Position numbers and translations under genes: made by a program | From: Diploscapter coronatus | Taxonomy: Eukaryota > Nematoda > Chromadorea > Rhabditida > Rhabditidae | Direction: 5' to 3' | Assembly: GCA_964036155.1 (NCBI GenBank) | Contig: OZ038423.1 | Location: forward strand, 78,755,249 to 78,819,248 | Length of the DNA: 64,000 nt | Shown: positions 23,301-34,349 of the stretch, piece after piece | Layout: each line of letters begins with the position of its first letter | How positions within the stretch are numbered: the stretch's first letter is position 1 | Notes under the pieces: generated by a model | The model's database searches: none | Told to the model about the DNA's origin: nothing | The model's input: the letters and a program-made list of their open reading frames with translations, nothing else

Positions 23301-26300
23301 AAGACGCTGCTGCCGACTAGCGGTTTCGACGCTGGTGGTAAAGTTTTAAAAAATAAAAAAAAAACTTATCAATTCTTGGATTCAATTAAAAAAGGACCTT
23401 TCTTTCTCTATCTTAAAATATTGCTATTTATGGCACAAGATAATTGCAAAGTGAATTAAGAAGACGCAAAAATATCGGCTATTTTAAAAGTGCAAAAAAC
23501 AAACAAAAGTGCTTTTCAGCCGGCGGTACGGGTTACGATCCGTCTGGAACGTCGTTTCGCGGAGGCGGTCGAGGCAGAGGCCGTGGCACGTTCCCGCCCA
23601 AAATCTCGCCCTTCCACAACCCGTCGGCTGCAGCGATGCCCACGGCCACTTCCCCGACCATTCCGACCCCTGGACTCTACAACGCGACCACCGCAGCCAG
23701 TGGAATTCCTGCTTGTGAGATTTTTTGGCTTCTCGTATAAAAGCCGTACACTAGCAAAATAGGGATAAGAGAGTAGGGGCTCGGTAGGGTAGGCTAACTT
23801 TTTTCTAGAAATACCCTGCACATGTTGCTCATCATTTTGAAACCAAACAGTTTACTTTCCCCTACCCCTATCCCTTGTATATCAGCGATAGATTTGGCAA
23901 GTTACGGCTTTTACGAAAAGTCGTTTTTTTTCTTGATTTGCTGAAGTCGGTGCCCGAGTCCACGAACGTGTGGAAGGGCTCCTACTGCTCACAGTGCGAG
24001 CTTCCCTCCTAAAATTAGAAAGAGAGCTCACACTGGGAGCAGTGAGAGCAATTCCACTCGTTCGTAGACCTCCGGACACAAGAATTTTCATAGAACAAGA
24101 TATTTTCAAAAATCTATCATTTCATATCTTTCAGTTCAAAGTTTTAAGGTGGCGTTTTATGCGAAGATGAAAGAAAAACTTGTTGAAGTAGCTAGTGAAA
24201 TGAAATGGGCTGAAAATTCGAATTTGACTCGAAGTTTAGACGCGGATCCGATGTCTGCCGCCTACGCCTCCGCGGGGGCGGCTCAGACTTCTGGTGTCTA
24301 TGGATATGACGATTCGTACGGATCTGGATTGGCTCCCATGTCCAGGGCTGGACCCTCGCATATGCCTCAGAAAATCAACCAGGTATTATTTCCAGAATAT
24401 ATAGAAAATAATAACTTTATTTCAACTCTCATTAGGCAACCTGGAAAAATAAACCCGTACCTTCCAATACCCTTCCCTAACCATACACTATTTCGCAATG
24501 GATCGAGGGGTTGAGGGCTTATGGTTTCCAAATAACCCTCATCATCCATATCTTGGGTTTTTTTTATTTACATAATGCGAGAAGAAAAAGAAAATTAGTA
24601 GAAAGAGAAGCCTGAGTCATGGAAAATTGGTTAGTACGGAGTGGTTAGTGGTTTTCTTTCATGTTTTTCTGTTATTGATAATCTTGGAGGACAAGAATTA
24701 CAAGTTGAAAATACCTAAGAATTTATTGATCTACCAATCGGCCCAATCTCCGATTGACCATGCTTTTCTCATTGGATCAAGCAAGAATTGAGGAACGAGA
24801 GAAAGATTAAGGATAATTTGAGTGAGAAAGGAGCATATGAAGGCTAAACCACGAAATAGTGTGACAAAAAATAAAATACAAAATAAAAGTGCCTGTTGCC
24901 ACATAAATTAGGAAAAACTTTATTTAAATTTGAATGGTTCTAATTAATTTTCAGGGCGGTCAAGGCTGTGTTCTGATGCTGTACGGAATCGATCACAACA
25001 AAATCAATTGTGATATGCTCTTCAACATTCTCTGTCTGTACGGAAATGTGCTCAGAGTACGTTCATTCCAATCGTAATGAGAACATTTTGCTTTCAAAAC
25101 ATTTCCTATATATTTGATTTTTTTTTATCTTCAGCTACATAATCCTTCTATAATAGAAATATTTCTCTTCTAAAATTAGTTTTTTTCTCTTAGCTTGTTT
25201 TTCAGATCAGTTTCATGCGCAGCAAGTCGGAGTCGGGCATTCTGGAGATGGGGCGTCCGCAGGAGACGACCAACGTGCTCGGCTACTTGCAGGGTCTCGA
25301 GCTGTTCGGTCTCAAACTCGAATTCAAGCCCAGCCATCAGGAAGGAGTCCATTATTTGAGGTCGGAATTGTAGTTCGTTCATTTTCGATAGGCATTAAAA
25401 TGAATGGGTTTTCTTAAAATCTGACTCCTTCTATTCTTTACTATTACATATCTTCTTTGAAAGTTCACTTTTCATTCATTAATTTGTTTGATTTTAGAAG
25501 AAGAAGAAGAGCACTGTTGATAAATGAAAAACGAATAAAATTGAAAGAAGAAGACTGATTTTTCAAATATTATGTTTCAGAGAGCCCTTCATGCTTCCGG
25601 ACGGCACGCCCTCGTTCCGCGACTATACGGAGTCACGCAATCAGCGCTTCTCGACGCCAGGTACTAAATTAAAGAAGGCTAATTTAACCTTGGGCTATAA
25701 TGTGTTAGATTCATGTGCATTTTGAACTTGGGCTAAATTACAATTTCATTGAAGAAAACAACTTAGAATATGATTACAGAAATGATTTCTCGCAACCGCG
25801 TCGTCTACCCGACCACCACTCTCCATTGGTACAACGCGCCCGGCAACATGGACGAGGAGAAAATTCGTTTGGTCAGATCTTTCATTTCTTTCATCAAATT
25901 CTCGACTTTTTCCATCATAATACAATTTTAACGGTTGAAAACAAACAAATACCAAACCTATGGTTATAAAAATTAAAATCAAAGACATCGATTTTGTTAT
26001 TTTTTAGAAAAAAGTTTTTCCAGCTACTTGCTGAAAGAAAGGCGCCCGCCCCGACGAGCGTGATCGTGTTCCCGAACCGCTCCGACAGATCCTCGTCTGG
26101 CAACGTGGAATTCGCGACCATCATCGAAGCCACCGAGGCACTCGCTCTCGCCAACCACACTCCGGTCCTGAGTCCGATTGGGAAGGTAAGCATAATACAT
26201 TTGTGTATCAAAAACTTGTTATGTACATCTTTTGTCTTTTCATTTTTTCTTCTTATAAATGCGCTCTCTAGAAAAGCGATGCGCATGAAAGAGGCATTTT

Positions 26301-27029
26301 CAAAAAGAAAGCTAGAATCATTTCATGCGGAATTTTCTTATTCTGTTTTTTTCTTCAAAATATACCTTTATATCTATGAAAGCCAGATAATAAGAAATGA
26401 CTCGAGTCTATTTTCGAAAATTTCCAAATAACAAAACTCCGGATTATCTATGACTCATTCAAATAAGGCGAAGCAATGTTGTATTCAGATTTGGACATTC
26501 CGGAAGAGTAGATTCTTATCCTAAGATTTCTGAAAGGAAAAATGATAATTCAGGCCCCATACATCGTGAAGTTGGCATTCGCCACTCCGCCCAAGCGTGA
26601 CTACTCTGAGAACACAGGAGAGGGCCTGCTTGCGGACAGTGGAAATGGCGACAATTTCGAGACCATTCATGGCATCCCGAATAGGGGAGGATTCAGGGGT
26701 CGTGGCAGAGGAAGGTAAAAACGTTTTTTTTTCTTTTAATTCTTGCTTTTACTTGAAGTTTTAAATTTGGAAACAAAATATGCAAAATTTGAGAAATTCT
26801 TAAATAAGATAGTCTTTTATTATTACTAGAAGGAAATCTTAAACTACTAAAAAAGTTATTATCTTTAGGAAAAGGCATCCTTTTTTTTGGAGAAAATATA
26901 CTCGTTCTTATTTGAAACTTGATATGAATTTCATCTTTATTTTTAACAAATATTTGTTCAAATTGAATTTTTTCCAGAGGTTTCGGCGACCGCGGCGGAT
27001 TCCGTGGCAGAGGCAGGGGCTATCATTGA
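20313..27029 (+). CDS. hrpl-1: hnRNP L-type RNA-binding protein (4 RRM)
   Basis: This is a nuclear pre-mRNA-binding protein of the hnRNP L/PTB family, regulators of alternative splicing. Seventeen exons join in phase (20313-20344, 20408-20534, 20704-20812, 20976-21151, 21353-21427, 21613-21720, 21981-22041, 23272-23337, 23520-23714, 24240-24382, 24955-25056, 25206-25360, 25581-25660, 25780-25871, 26024-26185, 26554-26714, 26978-27029) to give 631 aa. RRM1 covers about 42-118 (VVHVRNL), RRM2 about 130-210 (ILLLAVHNV) and RRM3 about 367-450 (CVLMLYGID). A degenerate RRM4 covers about 510-600. Gly/Arg-rich RGRGRG tracts lie between RRM2 and RRM3 and at the C terminus. Exons are GC-richer than the introns. 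It is the first gene of a likely operon with psmd-9 and the carrier. Three introns carry long hairpins. Confidence 0.93.
22361..22560. repeat. Inverted repeat (about 70-bp arms) in hrpl-1 intron 7
   Basis: CTGATCACGATACTGAAGTC..GGAAATTC pairs with GAATTTCC..GACTTCAGAGTCGTGATCAG. The arms are about 70 bp and include CTCCTTGGC/GCCAAGGAG, with a loop of about 55 bp. It is probably a MITE. It sits in a 1.2-kb intron and could form a long hairpin in the pre-mRNA. Confidence 0.75.
23730..23921. repeat. Inverted repeat in hrpl-1 intron 9 (first of two)
   Basis: The left TTCTCGTATAAAAGCCGTA..ATAGGGATA..GTAGGGG pairs with the right CCCCTACCCCTATCCC..TTACGGCTTTTACGAAAAG. It starts 15 nt after the donor of exon 9. 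Confidence 0.75.
23951..24078. repeat. Inverted repeat in hrpl-1 intron 9 (second of two)
   Basis: TGCCCGAGTCCACGAACG..CTGCTCACAGTGCGAGCT pairs with AGCTCACACTGGGAGCAG..CGTTCGTAGACCTCCGGACA. It is GC-richer than the intron around it and unrelated in sequence to the first hairpin. Confidence 0.75.
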
Positions 27030-27095
27030 TTCTTCTCGTTTTTATCGCCAAATACAATTTTTGCCCCTATTCATCCTACTTTATTCCCATCAGTA

Positions 27096-27234
27096 CCAGA
27101 CTTGGAACTTTTCCACCACAAAAACTCGGCATCATCTCTCGTCCCATTATTAAGGGCAGTAATTGCAGAGCTAAATGGAATACATTCACATCGCATAAGG
27201 GATATTTGCGATGGAAAACGTCCCAGCGGTCTGA
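27096..27234. mobile_element. MITE family 2, copy 1 (hrpl-1 3' region)
   Basis: It shares about 140 bp with 37740-37882: TTTTCCACC.CAAAAA, CATC..TCTCTCGTCCCATTATT, AAGGG.AGT.ATTGCA and GGAATACATTCACATCGCA. Ends are inverted (CTTGGAACTTTTCCACC.. and ..GGAAAACGTCCCAGCG). It lies 67 nt after the hrpl-1 stop, within the presumed 3' UTR and operon spacer. Confidence 0.8.
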
Positions 27235-27567
27235 TCAGTATTCATAATTCTGCGAATGGTTTTGTTTCTTTTCCAAAAATAATTATAGGAGGCTCTTTTC
27301 CCTTTTTTAATAAGAAATTCTTTATCCTTGCTCTATTATTCAAGTACTTTATCTTTGGTTTGATTTTTTTTCTTTAAAAGACTACTTTTGTTGTAACTTT
27401 TCTTCGGAACTTATTTATCCATCCTATTCTTTTAGTCTATCCATTTATTAAGGCACAAGAGGACTAGTTCACGTGCTTTTATAGAAGGGATTGTTTTCTT
27501 TTTTCTTTAGTATTTATCACCGTGTTTTTTCTAATTATTACTTCGTCTTCGCTCTTTCGAATAATTC

Positions 27568-27574
27568 AATAAAG
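27568..27574 (+). terminator. Candidate poly(A) signal between hrpl-1 and psmd-9
   Basis: An AATAAAG sits about 540 nt after the hrpl-1 stop and about 115 nt before the psmd-9 acceptor. That spacing fits 3'-end formation coupled to trans-splicing in a nematode operon. Confidence 0.45.
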
Positions 27575-27682
27575 TTAGTCTGTCGGTTTTCTAAGACTCT
27601 TGAAAAAAAATCGAAGTTTCCAGCTTTGATGTATATTTTACTTTTAAAATATTTTTTAATTTGCTTAATTTTTTGATTTTTC

Positions 27683-27687
27683 AGAAA
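27683..27687 (+). promoter_or_regulatory. Probable trans-splice acceptor of psmd-9
   Basis: GATTTTTTCAG ends at 27684, three bases before the psmd-9 ATG, with no upstream exon that could use it in cis. This is the expected arrangement for SL addition to a downstream operon gene. Confidence 0.6.
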
Positions 27688-29182
27688 ATGACTTCCGAAA
27701 TGGAGTCGCACAGATTGAAGGCGAATGAGCTGAAATCGAAACTCGAGGAAATGGACAAGGAGCTCGCTGACAATTGGCAGTATCTCAGAAAGGTAAGGAA
27801 TCTATAAATTTAGAAAACCTGGAGATTGTTTATGTTTTTTTTTTAAAATAATGATGAAGATAATGCCGGGAAAGGCCGAGTTTTTCAAGAAGCTACTTTT
27901 TAAGATTTATTCCAATTTTCTGCCTGAGCTTGCCTATTTGAAAAATTTGATTATTTTTCCAGTTGGGCTTCGACTTGGACACGCCGGTCATCGATGAGAA
28001 CGGCTTCCCGCGTGCCGACATCGATATTTCCGCTATCAACAACGCTAAGAGAAGGATCAGGGAGATCGAGTAAGATATTTTTGGAAACTTGTTTAAAAAA
28101 ATAGGAAAAGAAATACTCTTGCATAGGAATTTTAAAAATAATTTTAGTCGAATTTTCCAGAAAGGATTCGAAAGAAGTCCAAGACAAGCTGGCCGAAACT
28201 CTGGATGAAATGCACCAGACTGCAGCCAAAAATGGGCAGGTCGATTCTCCGACTGGAAATTCGTCGACAGGCAACAGGCCTATCGTCCATCGCACTTCGA
28301 ATACGCCTTTTGTCAAGGTTTGATTTCTTGTAAATTTCATCTTTTAAATCGAAAATTTCGCATATTATTGAAAAAAACTAACTACACACTAACAATAAGT
28401 TATGCGAATTAAACAAGAAGATTAGGCGATCTTCGTGATTATTTCGATTTTCTCGTATAATCTGATCAATATGTTTCCAAATTATCAAGAAACTTTAAAG
28501 GTTGAAATAAAATTTTGGGAGTCAAATTTAACTTCAGATCGCCGCAATCGCCTCTGGAAGTCCGGGCGAAAAAGCGGGCGCGCAGAAGGGAGATGAAATC
28601 ATTCAATTCGGCTCGCTCTTTCACGGGATCGTGCCCAGCTTGAACACGCTCAGAGACTATCTCGTTGAAAATGAAAATGTTGGTTTTTTCCCATTTTAAG
28701 GCAATTACTATTTGGCGGGGTGCGTCTTTTCTACACTATTTCTTTCAAATTTCATTCTCTCGTCCATCCCTAACTGTAGGACTCCATCATTTAATAATTG
28801 CCCTTTTTAATTATTGATTTTTTGTTTAAATAGTTAGAAAATATTGGCTAAACCTTTACAAAATTCGAAAATTCTGAAAACGTTAGACTGATAAGTTTAA
28901 TCAAAAAACCGAGATATTTTTATAATTTCTTTGTGCGAATGAAAAGTCGAATTTTTTACGGTAAGAGTAAATAAACAAGATATCCAAGTTATTCTGAGGA
29001 TATATTTTTTAAAATAAAAATCGGATTATTGGGGGAAACGTTAAATTGATAGTTTTCAGGCCGAACTCCGCGTGACGGTCCTTCGCAACATCCGTCCGGT
29101 GCACTACCTGATCACCCCTGCAAAGTGGAATGGAGTCGGCTTGACGGGAATTCAGTTTGAGCTCATCAATCAGCCTTCGTAA
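27688..29182 (+). CDS. psmd-9: 26S proteasome assembly chaperone PSMD9 (p27), PDZ protein
   Basis: PSMD9 helps assemble the base of the 19S regulatory particle (Rpt ATPases). Five exons (27688-27792, 27963-28069, 28161-28317, 28538-28678, 29060-29182) join in phase to give 210 aa, close to the human length of 223. The N-terminal half is charged and helical (ANELKSKLEEMDKELADNW). The C-terminal PDZ-like domain starts near residue 120 with PFVKIAAIASGSPGEKAG and GDEIIQFGSL, and ends GVGLTGIQFELI. It is preceded by a trans-splice-like acceptor and follows hrpl-1 on the same strand. From memory the C. elegans orthologues are also neighbours (C44B7.1 and C44B7.2), which would make this a conserved operon. 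Confidence 0.94.
28700..28804. repeat. MITE family 3 copy in psmd-9 intron 4
   Basis: The element runs from GGCAATTACTATTTGG to ATTTAATAATTGCC, about 105 bp. Its interior CTATTTCTTTCAAATTTCA is shared, in reverse, with the copy at 55815-55918. It begins 22 nt after the exon 4 donor. Confidence 0.75.
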
Positions 29183-29186
29183 ATCA

Positions 29187-29395
29187 CCTTTACACGCTTC
29201 CATCCTCTTCAAGAAATCCACTACGCGATTAATGCAGAGTGCACTTTTTCGCCTTGGCTTTACCTCTTCCCTCTCTCCGCCTTTATTTTATCAGTTGAAA
29301 AAGGAAGAGGAGAGGTAAAATCAGGGCGAAAAGTGCATTCTGCGTAAATCGCATAGTGGATTTCTTGAAGAGGATGAAAGAGTGCTTTGCCTGGT
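29187..29395. repeat. Long hairpin immediately after the psmd-9 stop
   Basis: The left arm (about 29187-29256, CATCCTCTTCAAGAAATCCA..TTCGCC) pairs with the right arm (about 29326-29395, GGCGAAAAGTGCA..TGGATTTCTTGAAGAGGATG). The arms are about 70 bp at high identity. It lies in the psmd-9 3' UTR and would fold in the transcript. Confidence 0.85.
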
Positions 29396-29765
29396 TTGAT
29401 GGTCAATTTGCTGAAGTTCATGTGGTAATGATTTATTATGCAATTAAGGGGGAGAGCTTGACCGGAAAGAAATTGAATGATCAGAGACATTGCTGCCTTA
29501 TTACCTAAAGAACTTTGCAAATTACCCTCGAATATGAACTCCTTATATTTATTCCTGAATTTTCTATTCGTCATTATTTTTATTACTCCAACGGGTTGCA
29601 CTATTTATGGAATACACATCACATATTTTGTCATCCATCTCACCAGACTGATAAAAATAATGAATAAACGTTTTAAAGAGTCGTTTTGAAAATGATTTTT
29701 TGGTTGTTTTCCAATGCTCATTTCGATTGAAGTCGATCTTCACCTTTATTGATTTATCGATTTTT

Positions 29766-29770
29766 CAGGG
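29766..29770 (+). promoter_or_regulatory. Probable trans-splice acceptor of the carrier gene
   Basis: CGATTTTTCAG ends at 29768, two bases before the ATG. An AATAAA lies about 105 nt upstream (near 29662). This suggests the carrier is the third gene of the hrpl-1/psmd-9 operon. Confidence 0.6.
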
Positions 29771-31557
29771 ATGTCGAGTTTCCGCGAAAATCTACAGCAG
29801 TATACTCATTTGGTTGGCGGAATTGCGGGGGGCGTGGCCAGCACTGCGGCCTGTCATCCGATGGATCTGCTAAAAGTGCGATATTCGGGTAGGCCTTTTT
29901 TAATCTTTGGCGAAATTCAGTTTTATTTGTGCAATAAAATAGTGCTAATAAAAATTTTAAAAATAAATTTTAAAATAATACGCAAATTTCTTAATATTGA
30001 CAGTTCCCAACTCAATAATTTTTTCTTTCAGCAAACGAAGGCCACTCATTCCGACCGCAATATACAAGCTATTGGGACGCAACGAAGCAAATCGTTCGAT
30101 CAGGTACTTGATATATTCGAATTCCGAAGGATTGCGGCCTCTTCTTTCAGAAGGCATTCGCGGTCTCTACCAGGGGGTCATTCCCTCTCTCATCGGAAGT
30201 TCGCTTTCTTGGGGACTTTACTTTCATTGGTAGGTCACTTTCTCTTCGAAATATTTGAAATCCAAAAACTTTGAATGCTATTTTATTCTAATGATAGGAT
30301 AACACAATCATACCCCTCTAAAAGCAGGATTTTATCAATTTCAGAGTTTTGTAAATTTTGACTGAAAGAAAGAACTTCAGGTACCATTTGATCAAGTCGA
30401 ACGCGCCCTACAAATCGCCGCACGAAAGTCTCGACAATTTTATCATCGGAATGTTGGCCGGCTCTGCGGTTATGACATTCACGAATCCGATTTGGGTCAC
30501 CAAAACTAGGTATTCTTATTTCTTATGCTAGTTTTTACAGAATCTTCAGTTTCTGAAAAAAAAATGATTCTATTTTTATTTTTCGAAAGGATACTAAATT
30601 TTATTTAATATTAAATTTCTACAGTGACCTTTTATCCTTTCAGACTCTGCTTACAGTACGAGCACAAAGGGAAGAAGTACAAAGGAATGGTCGATTGCCT
30701 TTCGAAAATCTGGAGAGAAGAGGGAATCAGGGGGCTTTATAAGGTTAGAACCAGATTAATTTTCAATTTTCTACGATTTTATGAAAAGGAAATTTGCTAT
30801 TTTTAAATTATCTAAACTAGATTGTCGAGTTTCACCGCGGATATTACCTTTTCTACCAAAAATAAAGGTTATCTATAAATGGAAATAGAAAATTGTGGAT
30901 TTTAATTTAAAATTTTTAAAAAATGAATAAATTTTCATGGTTTCACGGCGGGAATTCTCGGAACGAGTCATGGTGCGCTGCAATTCATGGTCTACAACTG
31001 GATGAAAGCCAGAAGAGTTGAATCGCAACATCTGGAAAATGAACTGCAATTGGTATGCAATTTAATTTTTTGAAGATCAGTCTGAAATTTATCTAAGCTT
31101 TCTGAATTTTGAATAATCCGTTTTTTGAACTGTTTGAACTGAGAAGATCAATCAGAAATATGCTGAATTTTCGATTTTCAAACATATTTTCTAAATATTT
31201 ATCGATTGTCTAAAATTTCAGGGCACTTTCGACTGGCTGGTCTTCTCTGCAGCATCGAAAGTCATCGCCACCACAACCACTTTCCCGTATCAGGTGCTCC
31301 GAACCAGAATGCAGGTAAATAGTTTCATGATTTTAGTTTTATTTTCAATGTATTTATTAGTCGGTTTATTTTTAACTTAGGATCACAATGTCTCATCCTC
31401 TCGCGGTCTGGTTTCCCTGTCCCTCCACATTCTCTCGTCCGAAGGTCTGTCGGGTCTCTACAAAGGCTGTCTGATGGCGAATTTCCGTCAATTGCCGGCT
31501 GCTGTAATCACCTACCTCACGTATGAGCACGTCAAGAAATTCCTCGCTAGTTCTTAG
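29771..31557 (+). CDS. SLC25A32: Mitochondrial carrier, folate/FAD transporter type (SLC25A32)
   Basis: This is an inner-membrane carrier of the SLC25 family. SLC25A32 proteins move folate and/or FAD into mitochondria. Exons are 29771-29888, 30032-30103, 30151-30229, 30381-30509, 30644-30743, 30939-31052, 31222-31314 and 31381-31557, 293 aa. The three carrier repeats show PMDLLKVR (about 31-38), PIWVTKTRL (about 126-134) and PYQVLRTRMQ (about 226-235). The Trp replacing the usual acidic residue in the second signature, followed by TKTRL.LQYE, is characteristic of the folate/FAD subgroup. GTSHGALQFMVYN also matches that group. Odd point: exon 6 (GFTAGILGTSHGA) is preceded by TTTTCAT rather than TTTTCAG, and no in-frame AG is available. 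Confidence 0.92.
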
Positions 31558-34349
31558 GTTATTCTAGTGTTTCATAAAAATTGAAATTCTTGAAAAGTTA
31601 TGCAATTTTTTAATGGAAAATCATTTCAAGCATATCGTCATTTTTTTCCAACTTCAATGATAATTTTTCCTATATCCGTTAGAAACATTTCCCATCGGAT
31701 TTTATTAATTAAAAATCGCATTTCTACGCCTTTTTTCTCTATTTCCGTCATTTTTCTTGCCTAAAATTAGCTACAATATTGTCCAGAAGATAGAAAATAG
31801 TGCAGACTTAGAAGTAGTAGGATCAAAAACGTTATATGGACAAATAGGGCCATAGAGTTGCGCGTGCTAGTAGATTATCTCCGAGATATCCTCTGCCACT
31901 GAATATTATCCGTTTATCTGTAATACTGTAATATTTACCGACCCCCCGCTGCGTGTAATGGGTAACGAGTAACTATCCGTAAAAATCGTTCCGGTTTATT
32001 GAAAATAGACCCAGTCTTACCAAATTTCATACGGTAGTTCGGAAAAAACCCACAAAAATTCGGAAAATGATAAGAATAGTTTATTCAAAATACAAAATTT
32101 GCGTTCATACCATTGCTGAACCTTTTCCAATTTACTAAACCATGATATACTAATTATTTCAACTTTCAACTCCACATTTTTCAAGTCTCTTCGAGAAGTT
32201 TACCCTTTGAGTTTTACTTTTCTTAGATCTCAGTTGTTAGAGCTAGTGCCATTATTCTAGAGATGCGAGTTTCAGATAGCGATATTTTTGCCGAGAGATT
32301 GTTACAAGCCTACCTCGACTTTAGATCTGTGATTTATATTGTTGATGCTTAGAATTTAGATTTGAAATTAAATGAATGATATATCGAATTTCATAGTGTA
32401 TTTCATGGTGGAAATAATAAAGAAATGAAGTTGGTTTAAAAATTCATATAATCCAGCAACACGTATGTATTGCTCAATTCAGGGATAGCGAATTACGAAT
32501 TGGTCTATTCTTGTCTCGAACGTAAAAGGATGCTCCCTATTTGATTCAGGAGTCATTTATAAAGACGTATCCCATTCGTTCATATGTTCATATTGACCAT
32601 ATTCACATGGTCATGCCCTGTTATATTGTCCCCTCCCCTCTATTCTCTCCCATAATAACCATCTCGTGAGCAGATACGATCTAGATTCTCCCCCTTTCAG
32701 TTCCCCCATTTCTCCGAATGGATGTCGGCCAAATTCCTAATAATTCTCCATGTATTATTTGCTACCTATGTTGAACCTGTAATTAGCACGCTACAGGCAT
32801 GCAATCAGGTAGTTTCACAAAATACCCTTTTTTATATTTTATATATCAACTTTTATTTGTAAATGCCATCATTTCTCTACTCAAAAGCTGGCCTTCATAG
32901 GATAGTCATAAAATTTCGAGCAAAAAGTCACTAAATTTTGAAGAAAAAAGATGAACTTTCCTAGAAGCCAAAAATATGTGTTTATTTATAAATAATTCAA
33001 AGTGACAAATATAAAAGAATAACAATTACAAATTAAAATTTTGCCATTGTTTGAAAAAAAAACTAGGCTAATCCTCTATTTAGGGCTCTGAGTTTGAATG
33101 CGATTGTCATTCGTCGCTGTGTTCCTTTCCAACTCCAACTCCAGCTGACAGATCAGTAGACTGGCTGTCGATAACTCTGACAGAATGTCCGATGCGACAT
33201 TTCAATGAAACCATATTCCGAAAGAAATTGGCAAATTGGATTGATGAAGGTCGAGATAGAAAACTTTTTCTAACAAATTCTTCATTTTAATTTTATCAAA
33301 ATTTCGAATTTTTGAGGGGATCATAGCTTGTCTTCTTTATCAGCGATATTCTGCCTCACAATAATGAAGTTTTCAATAAGACCTAATAAATTATTCTAAA
33401 CCATAAGAATGTGCAAAAAAAATGACGTTTAGAATGCTCCTCAGCCCTATCCTGTCCCCTACTTCTTCCATCAACCTCACCTCAGCAAGTAATTCTCGGG
33501 CTTCTAAAATGTAAAACTCCAATTGGGCCCTCTGAAATTCGCCTTCTCGTACTATTGAATTCTTCTGCCCCAATATCTTCAGGTATGATTTTTAATTTAT
33601 GCTAATTTTAAGTTTATCTTCAGAAAATCTCCTTTCCTCAGATCTTCTAGTCACGATCATTTCATCTCGACGTCACTTGATTTCTTCCTTTCTACAAAGT
33701 GATCTTCAGTCTTTCAGCGTCTATCGTCAATTTCCATGTAAGTAAAGATAAATTTTCAGTTCTTGAAATTTAAAAATTAGCACAAGTTCAATGTTATTCT
33801 CAATATCTTTGCTCATTAGATATAATATATGCTAAGTCTTAGACCAAATAACTTGTTAATTATCAAGTATAGTCGTAAATTTTTCAGCTTCATCGATTTC
33901 CACTACTTCCTGGCTTCTACTGCTCATACTTTGTCTAGCCTCTACCATGCTTCTCATCTTCTGTGCTTGTTTCCTCTGTCATCTCTCGCTCCATAGAATT
34001 ATTTCTGGCCGTTGCTGGTCCGTCAGGCATCGTTCCGACTTCGTCACTTCTCCGATCTACCAAAAAGTCGAATTTGCCCCAATCAATTCAAATCAGTCAA
34101 CGTTCTCTTCGAACCTCGATTCTAGAGCTTAATTTCAAGTGGTTTTTAATAGAGCTTGTTTTTCTACGAATAATTGCAAAATTTTATACTGAAAAATCAA
34201 ATTTCTTTGCATCTGAAGACCGATTTGATATCTAGAAAATTTATTCGCATTTAAATTTACACTACGTTAAAAATCTGCTAGAAAGAAAAACCATTGTCAC
34301 TTGCACTTTCTACAGTCACTAAGGCAGTTGAAGTCGTCATTGTCTCGAT
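31558..34349. other. Gene-poor spacer
   Basis: This 2.8-kb stretch lies between convergent genes. An AATAAAG at about 32416 could end the carrier transcript. Minus-strand open stretches at 33573-33391 (GEFQRAQLEFYILEARELLA) and around 34080-33950 (DRRSDEVGTMPDGPATARNN) could be exons of an unrecognised minus-strand gene downstream of the NDUFA3-like gene, but I could not join them in phase. Confidence 0.45.

Noticed and set aside
33391..34135. Possible minus-strand gene (open stretches EFQRAQLEFYILEARELLAE and DEVGTMPDGPATARNN)
   Set aside because: No recognisable domain, start, or phase-consistent splice pairs; kept only as a note on the spacer.
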